In this document: piece by piece, positions 1 through 12,300 of the stretch
Layout of the letters: every line of letters starts with the position of its first letter
Position numbering within the stretch: the stretch's first letter is position 1
Origin: Strigops habroptila
Lineage: Eukaryota > Chordata > Aves > Psittaciformes > Psittacidae
Length of the DNA: 64,000 bases
NCBI RefSeq assembly: GCF_004027225.2
Contig: NC_044288.2
Location: 16,316,744-16,380,743 of the forward strand
Reading direction: 5' to 3'
Made by a program: the position numbers and the translations under genes
The notes under the pieces: generated by a model
Told to the model about the DNA's origin: nothing
Database searches by the model: none
What the model saw: only the letters and a program-made list of their open reading frames with translations

Positions 1-344
1 GCGGCGGCGGGGGCGCGCCCAGCTGTTGCGCCGTCCCTTCCGCGGGCGGGTCCGCGCTCGCCGCCCCGCATTGGCGGCGCCCGGGCGGAGCGGAGCGGCG
101 CGGCGGCGGGCGGCAGCAGCGGCGGGGCCGGGCCGGTGGCGGTGGCGGGGGCCGGTGGCGCCATGGCCCGCTGAGGGCACCGCGGAGCGCGGCCCGCCCT
201 GCTCCCTCGCCCCGCAGCGCTCCGCGGGGCGCGCCATGGGTGCGCGGCCGCGCCGCCGCCGGGCCCCCGCCGCCGCCGCCGCCACCACCGCCGCGCCGGG
301 GCCGCTCGGTGCCCTGCTCGCCGCTGCCCTCCTCGCCTCCGCCG
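1..344 (+). promoter_or_regulatory. UNC5A: UNC5A 5' UTR and CpG-rich promoter-proximal region
   Basis: Extremely GC- and CpG-rich sequence runs from the left edge through the first coding exon. The transcription start site is not visible and may lie outside the window. The long open frames here arise from GC bias. Coding begins at 236 and the first donor (GTGAGT) is at 345. Confidence 0.6.
163..174 (+). promoter_or_regulatory. Minimal upstream ORF (Met-Ala-Arg-stop) before UNC5A
   Basis: An ATG in strong context (cgccATGg, the same as the main start) opens a three-codon frame ending in TGA, 61 nt before the main ATG. If the transcript starts upstream of it, this would be expected to reduce initiation at 236 through reinitiation or leaky scanning. 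This is an inference from sequence only. Confidence 0.5.
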
Positions 345-3300
345 GTGAGTCACCGCGCGCCCCCCGCGGGCACCGGGATCCGGGCGGGACTGGGGGGGGG
401 GAGTGCGGCGGGGAACGGGCACCGGGCGCTGGACAAGGTCACCCGGGGAGCGGCGGCGGCTGCGGGCGTCCTGCGGGCAGCCGGTGCCCTCCCGGGGGCC
501 GTTCTCTGTGCGTGGTGCCTGGTCGGCTGTGGAGTACCGGGGGTTCCGCGGGGTGCCCTCCCGGTCGGGGGGCGTTCACCTGTCCCACGGCAGGTACCGC
601 CGCCCCCCCCGTGCCGACGGACGCCGCGCACCCGTGCCCAGCCGAAGCTGGACCGCGGACGCTGCCCGCACTGGCGGAGCTGGCGCTTGCCGCCTCCCCG
701 AGACGGCTCCGCTCACCCGGGGCCCTGCCAGCCCCGGGCACGGGTGTCCACAGCGGAGCTGCTCCGCGGATGGGGTCCCAGCCCCACACAGGGGGTCTCT
801 GCCCCACGCACAGCATCCCTGCCCGCGGCACGGGGTCCCTACCGTCCCGATCACCTGGCTGGGACACGGAGGGCCGTGGTGACGGGATACCCTGGAGAGC
901 TGCTGTCACGCCGCGGGGGTGGCCGCTGCGTGGGGGATTCGCGGGGCTGCATCGATGTTGCTGCAGACGCGGACGGTCCGGAGCCCGGCTGTCCCCGGTT
1001 CCCCCCCATCGGGCAGGACCCGGCGGGTGAGGGAGCGGCTGGGCCAGACCCCCGGGGCTGAGCGACACCGGCTGCCGGGCCGGGGGCCGGGGAGTGAGGG
1101 GGTTGCCCGGGGCTGGCGGCTGCGGGCAGGTGTCACGGCAGCCTGGAAGTGGCGGCTGCAGACAAAGGACCGTGCTGGGGGCGGGGAGCTGCGCGGGGCT
1201 GGACGTGCGCTCTGCTGGGGGTCTGGGGGGGACACCCCGTGTTTCACCACCGGAGACGTCCCCTAGCCTGGCCTCGGCGCGCCGGGCGGGCATCCAGCGG
1301 GGCTGCATCCCCCGTGCTCCCCGCACCCGTCCTTCCCGGCCGGGCACCCCTGGGGACCCCGCGCCCAGCGCTCCCAGCACGGCCCCGTCTGCAGGGGGAC
1401 ACTGCAGAGCCGGCGCGGTGGGTGGGCACCCTCCCCCATGGAGGGTGCTGTGGGTACCGACCCCCAGCATGGAGTGCTGCTGTCCCCATGGCACTCGCGG
1501 CGCCGTGGCGATGGATGGAGGTGGGGGGCAGCGGGACGGGGGGTGCACCAGGACACCCCACACCGGATCTGCGGCGGGAGGTGGGGGGGGGGGGGGCCGG
1601 CAGTGCCAGCGCGGTTCGGGGCAGTGCGATGCAGGAGCTGGTTCCCATCGCTTGGCAGGCAGCTCACAGCCGGCCGCGGCGAGACTGAGCCCAGCCACCG
1701 GCGCGGCCACTGCTCGGCACGGACGTGCCAGGGCTGGGCCTCTGCGCACCGGCTGCTGCTCCAGCCTGGCATGGCATGGCACGGCGCGGCATGGCATGGC
1801 AGGGACCCCTTCTCTGGGGACGCTGATGCACAGGTTGGGCACTGGGGAACCTGGCTGTCCAGGCACAGGGCCCCTGCCTGCAGCTGTGGAGCAGCATCCC
1901 CGGTGTGGGCTGCCTGCTCTGCTGCCTGCTCTGCTGCCGGTGCCCGCAGGGGAACGGCGAGAGCGGCGGCGAGAGCGGCAGCGGGAGCTGAGGCTCACCC
2001 ATGGGCAGCAGAGCAGGGTGAGCACCCGAGGCACGGTGGCTGTTCCTCTCGACTGCTGTGCTGGTGGGTGGGCACGGGCAGAGGCTCAGGGTTCTGCCCC
2101 AGAGCTACCCCTAGCCCAGCACTGCTGTGGCCCTTTCCCTTGGCATCTGTGGCAGCCGGTGCCAGGCCCTAGAGCACCTCCTGCCCCTAGGCTTGCCCTT
2201 GCCCCAACAAATGTGACCCAGACCTCCTTTAGCCAGGTCCATGCGCTCTGCTCTCACTGTGCTGCCACCAGCTTCACCGTGCTGCTGGAGACCCTCTGGC
2301 TCCAGCAGGCAGCCCCCAACCACTGTACCCACAACCTGGTGCCCTACAGCCTGGCACTTCGGTTGCTGCATCCCATCAGCACCCCATACCCTGTGCCTGG
2401 CTGGGCAGCAGTGCCTGTGTGGGCGAGCAGGAGGGCAGAGGGTGACGGGCAGCACTGGCACTCGCTGCGTGGCTGGGAAGCCGCTGTGCCGGCTGTCAGT
2501 GCGAGCACGCGGCAGACGCAGCCTGCCCAGGGCTGTTTGTTCTGGCTTGGTGCCACGTGGGGCTGGCACTACATCAAACCATGCAGGGCCTGGCAGGTGC
2601 CGGCAGGAGGGGACCCAGGCGCGGGTGGTGCTGGCAGAGGCTGGGCACCCCCGGAGCCACCGCAGCACCTCACAACTGTGGGTAAAGCTGATGCCTGTCC
2701 CACCTGAGTGGCCAGCGGTGGCTGGGACTACACTGGGAATGGTGCCAGTGCCTGAGGGATGATGGCATGGGGACCGTGCGCTGTGCATGTCCTGCACCCT
2801 TGGTGTCAGCACCATCGCTGCTCCCTGTGCTGTGTGTCTGCCTGCAGGGAGGCTGGGGTGGGCTGGCTGCAGGCTGGGCACACTGGGACCCCATCCTCAA
2901 TTAGTCAGGCCCAGTTGTCCAGTACCCCTTGGCCCTGCAGCTTGCCTGATCTATGGGTGCTGCTTCCCGGTGGGTATCAGGCAGACCACAGCTCACCCTG
3001 GCCCCCACAGACCCTGCCCTGCCTGGGGCTCCTGCTCATAGAATGAGGACGTCGGGTCCCCCTCCAGCCAGCCCTTGTTGGGGCTGCTGTCACCACTGTG
3101 TGCACCCATGGGTGGGAGGGGAAGAGGCCGCAGGGCTGGACCTCAGCACTCGGGACTGTTGTGTGACTGGAGGGGCCTTCCTAGCACCCCAACCGTCTCC
3201 CATCCCTGCTCCAGCGGGGATGCAGGGCTGAGGGTCACCTTGACACTCCTCCCAGCGGGGCCAGGGCTCAGCAGGAGCGTTTGCTCTTCACTGTCAGTTA

Positions 3301-6300
3301 AAGGAGACACAGGAAACCGCTCAGCTCCCTGGGCTCAGGACCCCAGCATGTAGGGCTGGGCCAGTCCTGTCCCCGCCACCCCATCCCACTGCCAGGCTGG
3401 GCTGGGAGAGCCCCCCATACCCCACCAATCTGGAGCCGGGACAGGATCCTCTCCTTGTTCAGTGCTGCTGATGGGCTGACTTGGCTTGGCACAGGTCCTG
3501 TGGGCATGCTGGGTCTGGGGGGCTGTGGGGCTCAGCAGACACCCAGGGCTGGTGCGGAACAGGGCTCTGCATGTGCCATGGGGCTGAGGGGGGTCCAACT
3601 CCATGGGTGCCTGGGAAAGGGTGCCCAGCACTGGGTGCCAGGGCCAGTAGCCCCCAGGCAGGCAGAGCTGGACCCTGCGGTGGGGCTACCACCCCCGTCT
3701 GCCTTTGCTGGTACCGTTGTCTCTAGACCCTGGCCACAGGGTAGCTTGGGCATGGCTGGGGCACTGAGGCGGGGCAAGGGCACAGCTCGCAGGGAGCCCT
3801 GCCTGCCCCAGCACATGCAAATTGCATGTAATGGGGAGAGCGGTATCAGCTCAGATCCGTAATTAGGCATCTCCATTGTCATGCAAACCCGCCCGACTAA
3901 TTCATTCATAATGAGCACTCGCTTAATCAGCGCCCAGACACTGCCATGAGCTCGCTGGGAGACCGGCACCCACCAGCCCCACCGCCCCTACCCAGCCTTT
4001 GCCATGGCCATGGGGCCGGCACACATAAGACACACACATGGAAGCCAAGACAGCATCCAGCTTGTGGGGACACACTGGGAAACTGGGGGCACGGTCCTGG
4101 GGCAGGTGGGGGCACTGTGGCTGTTGGACACAGAGTACACGTTGGCACTCTGTGCCCACCGTCTCATCGTCCCCAGTGCTCGCCACGCGCCAGACTGGCC
4201 GGGAGCCAGGCCCTACTGCCCGGCGCTGGCATCCGACCCTGCTGGCTCCCTGCCCGGCCAGGGCTGGCACTGGCACCCGCCTGGCATCACCGTGGGGCTG
4301 TGTGGGGTGGGAAGGTGGGTGCAGTGGGAGCGTTTGCTGGTGCTCAGATGCTCCAGGTGAGTGCTGGAGCAATTGCAGGCAGCTGAGCAATGCAGAGCAA
4401 TGCTGTGTTCCCTGTTTGGGGGTCTCCCAGGGGCAGCACCGGCTTGTTGTGGCTCGGAGCCAGCCTCTCCTGGCAGGATGGTGCCCGGCTCAAAGCCTCA
4501 GACAAGCTTTATGATTGCAGTGAGTTGTGCCAGCTCCCCTCCTCTATGCTCTGTGGCAGCAGGGACCCCTCGGCAGGCAGGGCTGGCACCCACAGCTCCC
4601 CTAGGCACAGCCGGGCATCCTCTGCCCTCCCCCGACACCCACCCTGCCCTCATTTAGGCCGTGGCAATCAGCAGCAATTACTGCTTTAATTACCTGCTGC
4701 CGGGGCACAGGCCGGGCACTGGGAAGTGCAAGGAAATCTTTCATGTTAATGGTGTGCCAGGCCTGGCGCGGGTGCGATGGATGAGCCTCCAGCTGGGATT
4801 GAACCTACTGGCTGCAAATCCCGCAGGGATTCGGGGGGGTCCGCAGGAGGGGGCACAGCAGCGGAGGCACATGCTGGTATTGAGGTCCCAACCCCACTGT
4901 AAGGACCCCTGGAGGTGACCGGTAGCAGGCAGGGGGAGGCTGGGTTTGGACGGTGTGCTGGGCTTGGCTGGGCAGCAGCATTTGGCAGACCCGTGCCACG
5001 GGAGAGCTGCTGCCTGCTCCCTCCAGAGTGGGCACACACTGGTGTGCCGGTGCTTGTGCTGGCGCTGCCGCAGCCACCCGCGGGCAGCCTCTCCTCGCCA
5101 AGAACATGCTGACCTTCGCGGTGTCTGCCCGCAGCAGGCACCGAGGTGCCAGTGTGCTGCTCTCAGCACTGCTGGGAGTGTGGCACCCGCACCGGGGCAG
5201 GATCAGCCCCCTGAGAGGGACCAGGCTGGTGCCTGGTGGGTCCTGGCAGTGCCCCCCATACTGGGCAGTGCAGTGTCCTGCAGTCTCTACCTGCCCAGTA
5301 ACACCAGTACACCTGGTGTTTCTGATGCTGGGGGGCCCAGGTGCTGTGGTGAGTGGCTGGTGGCCAATGTGGGTGGCAGCAGTTGTGGGGCACAGGGAGC
5401 AGGGGGGTTCTGTGCAAGGGGCGGGGGACTGGGAGCAGCTGGGGGTCCAACAATGCTGGGGTGAAGGGGAGTACTTGGAGCCCATCACAAGGTGTCCCTG
5501 TCCCCTCTGCACCCCGAGGTGGGTGCCACAGCCCTCCTCCCAACCCCAGCACCCTGCCCCTTTGTCAGGGCTGCCAGTGCCCTCGTTAGCCCACGTGGGC
5601 AAGCAATAATTGACAATAAAGCCCTGCTTAATGCACTGGCTTTACGGGCTGTCATTTATCGGCACTGGAGCAAACTGCGCTCCCAATTAGCCCTTCGACT
5701 GCTGCACAATCCCCTGGCTGGGCTGTGCCCCTGCCACGGCGGGGGGGTCCTGGGGCTGAGTGGAACCCAGCACCCCACCACCCCCCCAGTCCCCGTCCCC
5801 CATCCCCGCCGAAGTTCCCGGTTCCCTTTGCCAAGGTGACATAAGCATCTCGCCTGTTTCCATGGCAACGCAGCGGCAGGTGAGTGCGAGGCCGATGCGG
5901 GAGCCGGCGCACGTGGGGGGCCGCTGCCCACGTTTCGGGGTGCCCACGCTGCGTGGGGCGTCTGCAGCATGCAGGGTGCCCACGCTGCATGTGGTGGCCA
6001 TGGCATGTGGGGGGACCATGGGACATGGGGTCCCACAGTGCATGGCAGAGCCTGCAGAGATAGAGGCACGCGTGGGGTTTGGGGTGCCCACAGCATGTGG
6101 GGCACCCACAGTGCATGAGATAACAGAGGTGGCTGGCGTAGCTGTGCTGCATGGGGTGGCTATAGGGTGCATGGGATGGCTACAGGGTGCATCGTGTGGC
6201 TACAGGGTGCACGGGGTGCCCATTGTGCATGCAGTGCCCACAGTGCATGGGCTGCCCATCATGGATGGAATCTCTGTCATGGATGGGGTGCCTGTAGTGC

Positions 6301-9300
6301 ATGGGGCACCCAGACCACAGCCCCTCTAATCCCTCACCGGGGTTCCAGACCAGCTCCAGCCTCCCAGCCATGCCACTTTGCCCCACACAGCGCCCAGCAG
6401 CAGGATGGCACCTGTGGGGGTGCCTGGCAGCCCCCCAACTCTGATGCTTGCTGCATATCGCCAGCTTCATTTGCTGCCTGTGGTCCCACTTTACCCAAAA
6501 GACCCCCAGTACCTGGTTGAGTGGGTGCTGGGGGACTCGATGAACATCCTGCCTCCTCCATCCATTGCTGCTGGCCCCCACGCTTCCATGGTGATAGACA
6601 CACAGCTCGGCGACTGCTGTACTCATTTCATGTGTGATTACAAGGCCAGTCCCCAGCACCGCTCCCCCATTCACATTCACCCAGCATGCCCGAGTGGGAG
6701 GCAGCAGCGGTACTGTGCAGTGGCGAAACTGGTACTTAATGGATAAATGGGCTTGTCTTTTCCCATCTCAGCCCCTGCCTGGCACAGCATGGAGCCCCAC
6801 ACACCAGCGTGGGCACCCAGGGGTGCCTGAGCAGGAGGCACAGCAGTGAGAGCCACGGATGATGCGTGGAGCTGTGCCGCAGCCGGCACCGGGCCCTGCA
6901 CTGCGCTGGGGACTGCAGCGCCTGTCCGCGCCGTGACCCCCCGGGCCGGCCCTGGGCTGCGTCTGGGGGGGGTCATTAAACCAGTGAAATATGAAATGCC
7001 TCTGTATCCCCGACAGGGGTTTTAATTAAATTAATTGCCAGCGACATTGTAAAAGTGCTGATGGGGTAATAACCGGTGCATTATGGTTGCCGTTTATCTT
7101 CCCCGCGTAAATTAGCTGCCGCACCTTGCCCGTCCCGGCGGGCACCGCAGGGGCTCGCTTAGCACCCGCTCCCCAGCTCTGAGGGTCCTGATCCAGCTGG
7201 GGGGAGCAGGATACCCCCCTGGGGGGCTCAACCAGGGCCCAGGGACCCCCATGTCTCCCATGTCCCCTGTGTCCCCATCTCTGTTGCACGAGCAGGAGTC
7301 AGCCCGGGTGGGCACCGTGGGCAGTGGGGGTCCTGTGGGCGAGTGGTTGCCAAACGAAGGCACTTAATTACTGCGCATTCCATCCCATTTAATTGCTTAT
7401 TAAATCCTAACCAGCCAATTAGCAGCAGCAATTACAGCTTCATTCAGTGACACAATCGCTATTTTATCGTTTGTTAATCAAATGCTTATTTAGGGCCCTG
7501 GTTTATTAACTCTTTCCACAGCAGGCGCCGGCGGGGTGAGGGAGCGGGGGCACCCGGCCATGAATTGGCTGGGGGATGTGGGCACTGTGGGACTATGCCA
7601 CAAGCCATGTCCCCAGCGCTTCTGGCCCCTGCTGCGTGGCACCCACAGCCCCCAAGCAAAGCTGGGGGATGCCCGACCCCCCAAGGGACAGGTGTGCAGC
7701 CTGGGAACACAGGGGACAGCCAGCCCCCATGTGCCATGCTTGTGCCCTCTTCCAGGTAGGTGCCAGTGTCCCCAGGGCATGGGCCGTGCATCCCTCCACT
7801 CACCTTGCACCCTTGTGCCACTCCAGGGCACGTGGGACAGGATGTGGCCCCTGGCCTGCACCTTGCAGTGTGCCAGGGAGCGGTGGCAGCGGGTGCCCTG
7901 GGAGGCGTGAGCGATGGCCCTTGTTGGTCACACTACATTTCCTTTTCATTAGCGCTAAGTGTGGACATGAGGGATCGGTGCTGGTTCAGCGGGCGCAGCC
8001 ACTGTGCTGCTGCTCTCCCTGATGGATGGCGGGGACAGGAGGGGGCTGCCACATGGCAGCAGGGGGGACGGTGCTGAAGCATGGGGACATGGGCACAGGG
8101 ACACGCTGGGATGGGTGATCACCCAGCCCGGGCACACTGGAGGTGTTGAAGCCCCCATCTCCCTGCAGGTGCTCAACAAAGCGCGACTGTGGCCAACCCG
8201 GTGTCCGGCGCATCCCAGGACCTGCTGCCGCACTTCCAGCTGGAGCCAGAGGACGTCTACATCGTGAAGAACAAGGCGGTGAGCCTGGCCTGCCGGGCCA
8301 CCCCCGCCACCCAGATCTACTTCAAGTGCAACGGCGAGTGGGTGCACCAGGGCGACCACATCATGCAGCACAGCACTGACCACGGCACTGGTGAGCACCG
8401 ATGTGAGGGATGAAACCAGCCCCAGCCATGGGGAGCCACATGTGCTGCCCTTGGCAGGGGGTTGCATGGGGTTGTGTCCATGGGGATCCCTCCCAGCGTG
8501 TTGGTGCTGACATGCTGCCCACTGGTGGCAGGGCTGCCAGTGATGGAGGTGCGCATCGAGGTCACCCGCCAGCAAGTGGAGAAGATCTTTGGGCTGGAGG
8601 AGTACTGGTGCCAGTGTGTGGCCTGGAGCTCCTCTGGCACCACCAAGAGCCAGAAGGCCTTCGTGCGCATTGCCTGTAAGTGTCTGTGGGTGCCTGGATG
8701 GGGTGCGGGGCACTGGTCCCGGTCCCTCCGTTTCACCCCTGCACCTCCCCAGATCTGCGCAAGAACTTTGAGCAGGAGCCAACGGCCAGGGAGGTCTCCA
8801 TCGAGCAGGGCATCGTGCTGCCATGCCGCCCTCCCGAGGGTATTCCCCCGGCTGAGGTGAGCCCCTGCTCTCTGGCAGGGCAGGATGCGGCTGGGGGTGC
8901 CCCTTCCCTGCAGGGACACCGAGGGGGTGACCCAGTGATGTCCCCATGCCCCACAGGTGGAGTGGCTGCGCAACGAGGAGCTGGTGGACCCGGCGCTGGA
9001 CGCCAATGTCTACGTGACACCGGAGCACAGCCTGGTGCTGCGGCAGGCCCGCCTGGCCGACACCGCCAACTACACCTGCGTGGCCAAAAACATCGTGGCC
9101 CGTCGCCGCAGCGCATCCGCCGCCATCACTGTCTATGGTACAGCCCCATCACGTCTGTCTTCACCATGCTGCCCCGGTGTCACCCTCCCCGTCCTGTCCC
9201 TCCCTGTGTCCCCCATGCCGGCAGGGCGCTGACGGGTCCCTCTCCACCCAGTGAACGGCGGCTGGTCGACGTGGACGCAGTGGTCGGGCTGCAGCACCAG

Positions 9301-12300
9301 CTGTGGACGGGGCTGGCAGAAGCGGAGCCGGACGTGCACCAACCCCACGCCCCTCAACGGGGGTGCTTTCTGTGAGGGCCAAAACGTGCAGAAAACCGCC
9401 TGCACCACCCTCTGCCCAGGTACCCGCCTGCCCGGGGCATCGCCTCTGCTCCCACCATGCCGATGCTGCACTCCCCGCTGCACCCAGCACTGTCCCTGTC
9501 CCCCTGCCCCGGCTGTCTTGTCCTCACACCCCCCGTGTGTCCGTCTCTGCCGGCCCTGGGGCAGGGGAGGGGATGACAGTGAGGTGCTGACCCCCAGCTG
9601 TGCCCGCAGTGGACGGCGCCTGGTCAGAGTGGAGCAAGTGGTCGGTGTGCGGGGCTGAGTGCACCCACTGGCGCAGCCGGGAGTGCTCGGAGCCAGCGCC
9701 GCGCAACGGGGGCCAGGATTGCCACGGCCCCGAGCTGGACACCCGCAACTGCACCTCCGAGCTCTGCAGCCATGGTGAGCACAGCAGGGACGGCGGGGTT
9801 GTCCCCTGGGATAGGGGACGGGGGTGCCGGTGGGTGCTGACACCCTGCCCCACGCAGCTGCCTCTGGCGCGGAGGACGTGGCACTGTACGTGGGGCTGGT
9901 GGCCGTGGCCGTGTGCCTGGTGCTGCTGCTGCTGGTGGGGGTGCTGGTGTACTGCCGCAAGAAGGGGGGCCTGGACGCTGATGTGGCCGATTCCTCCATC
10001 CTCACTGCCGGCTTCCAGCCCGTCAGCATAAAGCCCAGCAAGGCCGGTGAGTGAGGGCTGTGGGGCCGGGGCTGTGCACCCATGCCGGGACATGGTGTCC
10101 CTCAGGATCTGGGTCCTTAACCTGTCCCCACCATATCCTGGTTCCACGGTCCCTTGCTCTGTGCCGCAGACAACCCCAGCCTGCTCACCATCCAGCCCGA
10201 CCTCAGCACCACCACCATGACCTACCAGGGCTCGCTCTGCCCGCGCCAGGACGGCCCGGCCAAGCTCCAGCTGCCCAACGGGCACCTGCTGAGCCCGCTG
10301 GGTGCCGGCCGGCACACGCTGCACCACAGCTCGCCTACCGCCGAGGGCGCCGACTTCGTGGCCCGGCTCTCCACACAGAGCTACTTCCGCTCCCTGCCCC
10401 GCGGCACCAACAACATGGCCTACGGCACCTTCAACTTCTTGGGGGGGCGGCTTATGATCCCCAACACAGGTACGGCGGGGTGGGTGCCGGGTGTCAGAGC
10501 ATCACCCAGTGCAGATAGGTCCCCATGCGGCTCACACCCCTGCCTGCACCCCGCTACCAGGGATCAGCCTGCTCATCCCACCCGATGCCATCCCACGGGG
10601 GAAGATCTATGAGGTCTACCTGACCCTGCACAAGCAGGAGGAGGTGAGGTAGGTGCCAGGGCTGCCAGGGCACGGGGCTGCTGGGCTGGGACATCCCTGC
10701 TTCATCTGCCCCCACCGCTGCCCCAGGCTGCCCCTCGCCGGCTGCCAGACACTGCTGAGCCCCATCGTCAGCTGCGGCCCGCCTGGGGTGCTCCTCACGC
10801 GCCCCGCCATCCTGGCCATGGGTCACTGCGTGGAGGCCAGTGCCGAGAACTGGAGCATCCGGCTGAAGAAGCAGTCGTGCGAGGGCACATGGGAGGTGAG
10901 CATCCGCCAGGAACGGCGGGCTCGGGGGTCGGTGTTGGAGGGGGGATGCCCATGGCTGCGGTGCGTGTCTCTGGGTATTGCAGGACGTGCTGCAGCTGGG
11001 CGCCGAGCCGTGCACGGAGCTGTACTACTGCCAGCTGGAAGCGCAGGCTTGCTACATCTTCACGGAGCAGCTGGGGCGCTTTGCCCTGGTTGGGGAGTCC
11101 CTCAGCATGGCGGCCTCCAAGCGCCTCAAGCTGGTCCTGTTTGCGCCGGCTGCCTGCCCCTCGCTCGAGTACAACATCCGCGTCTACTGCCTCAGCGACA
11201 CGCAGGACACCCTCAAGGTACCAGCGGGGGTCCCCATGTAACCCCCCGATCCCGGCTCGGAGCGAGGGATGTGCTCCCGGGGTGCAGCATCTGCTGCCTG
11301 ACCGCTGCTGTGCCGGCAGGAGGTGATCCAGCTGGAGAAGCAGCTGGGGGGGCAGCTGATCGGAGCTCCCCGGGTGCTGCACTTCAAGGACAGCTACCAC
11401 AACCTGCGCCTCTCCATCCACGACATGCCCAGCTCCCTCTGGAAGAGCAAGCTGCTCGCCAGTTACCAGGTGAGGAGCCCGGCCGGCAACTGGGGATGGG
11501 GACAGTGTCTCTGCCACTTTGACTCCTTCCCACCATCATCCCACCACAGGAGATCCCTTTCTACCACATCTGGAGCGGGCTGCAGCCCTTCCTGCACTGC
11601 ACCTTCACCCTGGAGCGCCTGAGCCCCAGCACCTGCGAGCTGGCCTGCAAGATCTGGGTCTGGCAGGTGGAGGGTGATGGACAGAGCTTCACCGTCAACT
11701 TCAACATCGCCAAGGTGAGGGCAGGGCGGGGGGCTGCTCCTGGGGGTGACTCCAGGATGGGCTCACATCACCCCCCTGCTGCTCTGACCTAGGACACGAG
11801 GTTTTCGGACTGGCTGGTCCCTGACAGCGAGGTGGGCGCCCCGGCCCTCGTGGGCCCCAGTGCCTTCAAGATCCCCTTCCTCATCCGCCAGAAGATCATC
11901 AGCAGCCTGGACCCGCCGGGCACCCGGGGAGCCGACTGGAGGACGCTGGCCCAGAAGCTCAACCTTGACAGGTTGGCTTGGGATGGGGACAGCGCTGGGG
12001 ATGGGGTAGCACAGTGGATGGGGACGGGGGATTTCTGGGCTCATCCTGCACCTGTGGATGGATGCTGGAATGCTGCAGGACCTTGGGAGTGGAATGGTGC
12101 CCAAGATGAGGCCAGCATAGGGCTGGTCCTGGGGTGCAGAGCCATCTCTCTGCCCTGACATGTATCTTCTCTTCACCCCCCAGCCATCTCAGCTTCTTCG
12201 CCTCAAAGCCCAGCCCCACAGCCATGATCCTCAACTTGTGGGAAGCGCGGCACTTCCCCAATGGCAACCTCTCTCAGCTGGCCGCCGCCGTGGCCGAGGT

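Larger units (their letters stand above)
345..8168 (+). other. UNC5A intron 1 (no gene found)
   Basis: A 7.8-kb phase-1 intron between the signal-peptide exon and the first Ig exon. Most of it is GC-rich, simple-repeat-prone DNA full of spurious open frames. No exon with family similarity was seen. It holds a degenerate 18-bp minisatellite (about 5935-6315) and discrete AT-rich islands that stand out sharply from their surroundings and are listed separately as candidate regulatory elements. Confidence 0.7.

Noticed and set aside
26-2707. Long open frames on both strands (for example 26-1030 +, 439-2034 -, 1094-2707 +)
   Set aside because: They follow from high GC and few stop codons. Only 236-344 is supported (signal peptide, donor, phase). 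The rest has no family similarity.
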